64,000 nt of DNA from Phallusia mammillata (Eukaryota > Chordata > Ascidiacea > Phlebobranchia > Ascidiidae), in assembly GCA_003260075.1 (NCBI GenBank), contig QLIY01000003.1, positions 186,001 to 250,000 of the forward strand, in the 5' to 3' direction. Shown piece by piece: positions 57,481 to 63,500 of this stretch. A model generated the notes under the pieces. That model had not been told where the DNA came from and searched no databases. It saw only the letters and a program-made list of their open reading frames with translations. The position numbers were made by a program, and so were the translations under genes. Every line of letters starts with the position of its first letter. Position 1 is the stretch's first letter.

Positions 57481-57548
<68 letters not shown>

Positions 57549-60500
57549 GTTCAGGTACAAAATATAAGTAAATTAAAAACCGTAAATTTGTGCTAACATT
57601 TGTTTACTTTTAAACAACAACCATTTAGCGTATTTTTTTCACGTCAGATCTTTACGAATATATATGTATCTCTTATCAGACCTTATACTATGTTAACTTT
57701 TACAAAGCCACTTATCTGATGATTTTTTTTGTAGAACTGCCCGACTTGGTCTGCGTGGGGTGCGTGGAGCGATTGTAGCAAAACGTGTGGTGAGGGCATT
57801 TACTCTCATGAAAGAGAATGTATTAACGGTCAAGTTGGTGATCTTGGATGTGACGGACCCACGGTGGTCGAAAATGTCTGTCAAGTGAAGGTATGGTGCC
57901 ATTTTGATTTCTTTTGTTTCTTTTGAAGTTAATATTTTTTTTGCCATCCAAGTAAAAATGTAAGCGCTATTTGAATGTCAATAACATGTAAAAACGCATA
58001 ATAAACAAATTTCTAATCATTCGTATTTATCAACACATTTCCGTTTTGGGGGCATTACGTAGTATTTTTGCACTTTTTACGCATATACGTGAGTTTTTGG
58101 CATATTTTTAAAGTTATATATGTTCTTTGTGTAGTACAGTATTACATACACCATGTCCAGGCTCGTATTTTCGTTAAATTTTTGGCATATTTTGTGTGTA
58201 GCCGTGTGCGTATTGGTCACAATGGAGTGAATATGGCAAGTGCACGAGAACATGCGGTGGTGGTCTTAAGAGCAGGGAGAGACTTTGTGTGAATGGACAA
58301 GCTGGTGATGAAGGTTGTGAGGGATTACTAGATGAATCTGTCACCTGCGCATCAATGGTAAATAACACCGAATCAATTACATGTTACAAAATATAACATT
58401 TGATGTTGGCTATTGCACAAGTTTTCCACATACATTACATACAACTTGTGATTTAGCTTTGCCCGGTCTGGGGACCTTGGTCATCTTGGGAAGAATGTAC
58501 TCGCTCATGCGGAGGGGGAACCACCCAGAGAACTCGATCATGCGAGAACGGAGTTCAAGGACAGATCGGTTGTGAAGGATACGTGCTCGATTCACAATCT
58601 TGTGGAACTGAAGTAAGTTGAAATAAGAGGCATGATTTTCAACCGTAAACTTGTTATTCAAAATCACTTTTTCAAAAATCTTGCATTTCTTGTTTATGCT
58701 CCTTTTGAGTATAGATGGTTGTACCAAGTAAAGAGTTAAAGCCGCTGTATGTTGAGTGTGTTAGAATTGTCTGACGTTAGTGCAAAATGATTAACTTTGC
58801 AATCTTTACCCGAACAGCAATGCGCCACTTGGACAAGCTGGGATGAATGGTCGTCTTGCACACTCACATGTGGGGGTGGTTCACAAAAGAGATCACGTGA
58901 GTGCTCGGGTGGTGATGAAGCCGAAGAATGTTTGGGACCAGCGGAAATGACCAGAGGATGTAACTACCTGGTAAATAATCTGCTTGCGATTGTAATACCT
59001 CTTAAAATATATCATTGATTAATTCCTATTCTAACTTTTACAACTAGTCGTGTCCTCACTGGTCTCCATGGTCGCGAGCTGATTCATGCAGTAAATCATG
59101 TGGCGGCGGACAAAGACGTGAAAGCAGAAGTTGCTTTGATGGTGAAGTCGGTGATATTGGATGTGATGGAGACGCTGAACGCTTTGTGGATTGTAACAGC
59201 CAGACTTGCCCAACCTGGTCGTCGTGGGGCAATTACACCAGCTGCTCGCGTTCATGCGGTGGAGGCGTCAGAAAACGACTCCGTACCTGCATTGGTGGTA
59301 TAGCCGGCGTAGATGGATGTGAAGGAAGCACACAAGATCAAGTTGTCTGCCAATCTCAGGTAAATTTAAACAACCTCTAGGCTACACAGGATACTTTTAG
59401 TTTTGCTTTTCCATATCATAGGACCATTGTCTATTTTATTCTATATTTAACTTTTAAATTTTGAAATGTGTCGCAGGAATGCCCATACTGGACAGCATGG
59501 AGTGAATTCGGACCATGCAGTAAAACGTGCGGTGTTGCTTTGCACAAACACACTCGTACTTGTGTGAATGGCGAACCTGGAGTGCATGGCTGCGAAGGGA
59601 GCGATGAGGAAAGCGGAGTCTGTAATCTCGGAGTAAGTACTGTTTTTTTTCTAATTTAATTAAATTCTCGTGGAAAGAATAACACCAGAGCCCGCCGTCG
59701 TCGTGTCTCTTTGTAGTTTCGTTTGGTGAATAATCTCTATAAAATTAATCTACTTTAACCCACCAAGTTTGGGTTGGCTAAAGCAATTCCGCTTAAGAAT
59801 CTTGCTCTGGAGGCCAAGATAGGATTATAGACCAGAACACTGTAAGAAAGCAGTTGCGCTTATCCCTTTTTTTGCTTTTTATTTGAAAGTTTTATGTACG
59901 ATGACCCAAACGATTTAAGCCGTACCTATTTGTAATACTGTTACAACTTTAAATTGTTTTCTGGTAACTTTCAAATATTTTTTGTAATCGCAGAATTGTC
60001 CACGTTTCGAACCATGGGGATCATGGTCGCCGTGCAGCCGCACATGCGGGGGTGGTAGAACTGAACGAACGCGTTCTTGTATTGATGGGGAGATCGGAGA
60101 TATTGGATGCGATGGCCCTGGCTCGGAAGAAATTGATTGTAGCCTAAGGGTAAGAGACCAAAGCGTATTGCAACTAGAAGTCATTTTATTAGCTAACGGG
60201 GTTTTAGTAGCTTAAAAAAACACAACAGTGTTTTTCTGGTTGGCCTAAGCTAATACGTTAACCATTGAGAAAATGGTTGATTCATAGTTTTAAGTGAGTT
60301 TTTAACCTAATCACACATTGACCAAATAAAAATGTTTCAGGAATGTCCATTCTGGGGTCCATGGGGATCATGGAGTTCGTGTCCAATAACTTGTGGGTTC
60401 GGTAGAGTCACTCGATCACGTGATTGTACTAATGGTGGAATTGATGGATCTGGTTGTGAAGGTTTCCCGGTAGAAGAACAATCGTGTGCCGAATCGGTAT

Positions 60501-63500
60501 GTGGTGCAGAAAAAAGTCTCTTTGAAACATCTTAAATATTTAGTCAACACTGGTATTATAAGATTTAATTCAGTAAATTGCGTTCGAAAACCGATTTTGA
60601 GGTTAATTGTGTTATGCGGTTTACTCAGAGTTAAAAGGAATTATTTTGGTTTAGTTTTGTAATTAAGTACACTTTGCCTATTTAGGTTTGTCCCACGTGG
60701 AACAACTGGTCGGAATGGGGAGGATGTGACGTCACATGTGGTGGAGGAAGACGCGGACGAAGTAGAACTTGTCAAAACGGCGAGGTTGGTCAGATTGGAT
60801 GTGAAGGTGCAAGCAGCGAACGACAAGGCTGCAACGAACAAGTAAGTTAAAAAAATGTAATAAATATTCGTTAAAAAGAATTAGGTATTAAGTATAAATT
60901 GTTGGAGTTTGTTTATATTCTGACGACTTGTTGCTACACAAACGCTGGTGAAACTTAAACATAGACTAAAATAAAGTTTGGTTGGACTTCACAATTCGGG
61001 CAATAGCTTCCAGAAAAACAAATGCTTTACTAAACTGATTTGTAAAAACTTTGTTGCGAAAACAAAAGATTAATACGGAGGCAATGCATACATTTAATAT
61101 TCTACTATTCGTTTGCAGCAATGTCCATCGTGGGTAACATGGTCGTCATGGAGTCAATGTTCACATACTTGCGGAGGTGGAACTTACTCTAGAACTCGTT
61201 CCTGCTTGTTCGGAGAGGCTGGTCAAATCGGATGCCTTGGATTCACGCAGGAACTTGCCAATTGCCAAACCAACGTAAGTAAACTTGGTTCATTTTCTGT
61301 TCAAATGAAATCAAAAACAAAGCAAATATTTTACACGTGATAACCGCCATGTTTTTACCTTGCTAAAAATGCTTTTTGTGCGAATGCATGACTTGGTTTC
61401 AAAAAGAACTTTCTAACGCAAGGATCTACAAACCAACAGCAGAAAATGGTATTGAGTCAAAATCTTTTAAAATCACTGTTGAAATTTGAAATTTTGACGT
61501 GACTTTTTGTTTGTAGGATTGTCCATCGTGGTCAGTGTGGGCTAGCTGGACAGATTGTAGCAAAACTTGCGGTAGTGGATCTCGTTCACGATCCCGAAAT
61601 TGTCAGGTCGGATCAAATCTCGTGTTAGGGTGTGAGGGAGCCAACGAACAAGTTGAAAATTGTCAAACTCAGGTAAGAATTTAAGTAAAATCGTAATTTT
61701 GTCCCCATTTGTATGTCGCCTTTTAAATATTTCAAATTTCAAATAAAGATTTTTTTGTCTAATTTACCTTCAAAACGTGTAATAAAACTTAAACTACAAC
61801 GACAAACTTTTCAGACTTGCCCAAGCTGGACGAGCTGGGGTCAGTGGGAAAGTTGTGATGCTGAATGTGGTGGAGGAACTCAAACAAGAAGAAGATTCTG
61901 TGACAATGGAGTTCCTGGTGACAGAGGTTGCACCGGTTTGCCTACAGATTCGATTTCTTGCAATGAACAGGTACCTAAAAATGTTTATTTTTGTCGACTT
62001 AAGTTTTCCAAATATAAATAAGCAAGATCTATTTCTAACTGTTTTTTTAAAAAAGCTCTACATTACAATTAAAAGGTGTCAACCACAAAATCTAATTGTT
62101 AACCCACAAATTTAAAATTTATACTACTGCTTTCGCTTTGGACATTTACATTGTCACACATCTAGCACAAGTGAACAAATGTCTCATTGTACACACCTTT
62201 ATTTTAAATTGCCAATCAACTAACAGAATTATTGTTTATCCAACAGCCTTGCTCTCAATGGTCATCTTGGGGACAATGGGGACAATGTTCTAAAACATGT
62301 GGAGGTGGACAGCAAAGTCGTGAACGAATTTGTTTGAATGGAAATGCAGGCGACGCTGGTTGTCCTGGTTCCGCCCGAGTAACACAGATTTGTAGCGGGC
62401 AATCATGTCCTGGTAAGCATTTACTTTCACCACAACTTTTTTTTACGTTGTTTTATTTACTGATGTGTCTTCCTTTCTTATTTTTTATAATTATTTACTT
62501 TTGTGTCGTTGAACAGTGTGCTTTAGGCAGAAACGTTATGTTATAATCTATTGTCCTGGTTAAATTTTGGCTATTTGCACTCTTAATCGACAAAAACACC
62601 TTGACAAATTTGTGCTTTATGTGATGTATTGTTTTAAACAAACATTGAACGTGTGATCCCCATTTAATATTGTTGTGATTTTCAGTATGTTCACCCAACT
62701 ACGAGGATGTTGGAATGGAATCAGGTTTCGTTGTGTGCAGTGACGGTGTTGAAATCGGATCAGTTTGCACGTTCAACTGCAGAGCTGGATATCAGATTGT
62801 CGGCATGTCCAACCTTGTATGTGAATCAGTTGCAGGTGTTGCTGCGTGGAGCAATTCACCACCAACCTGCTCAAGTAAGTTTCAAATCTTAAGTTATCTC
62901 AATTTTGTTCATTTTTGCCGTGGCGATAAGGTTCAGTGGAGGATTTTGTAGGATTAAAACATTATTTTTTCTTTGCAGAGAAATGCAGTGACCAGGTGGA
63001 CGTAGTGTTTGTCCTGGACAGCTCGTCTAGTATCAGAGCTGTCAATTTCCAGGTGGTGCGAAAGTTCTTGACCAGCCTCGTTGAGAGGTTTAACGTCGGC
63101 CCAGAAGATGCATTGGTAAGACACCCAACTTCCTAAAATAAAAAAACAACATTTACAACAAACAGTTGTGGCAAACATATTACTTTTGGCGAAACAGAAA
63201 TTGCGTTCAGTAAGAGTTAATTTGCAACTTTTGCGCAGTTTGGAGCGATTCGTTACAATAATCTCATCGACCGTCTGTGGGATCTCAACGCTTTCACCAA
63301 CAAGGCCGGAGTGTTGCAGGCCATCCAACGTATTCCATACGATGGTTTCGGAACTTTAACCGGAAACGCTATAAACTACACACAACAGTTTATGTTTACC
63401 GAATCTACCGGTCGAAGAAGTGGAGTCCCGAAAATCGTAGTGGTCATCACTGATGGTAAGTCGTCTAAACAGCTTTATGTGCTCGAATAAAAATAATAGT

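Noticed and set aside
59680..59900. GC-richer intron stretch that might be a SINE or small RNA gene
   Set aside because: No promoter boxes, termini or fold that I could confirm by eye.
14029..62412. Reading each TSR exon as a separate small gene
   Set aside because: Exons lack starts and stops, start and end in the same phase, and each needs its neighbour for Cys6, so they belong to one transcript.
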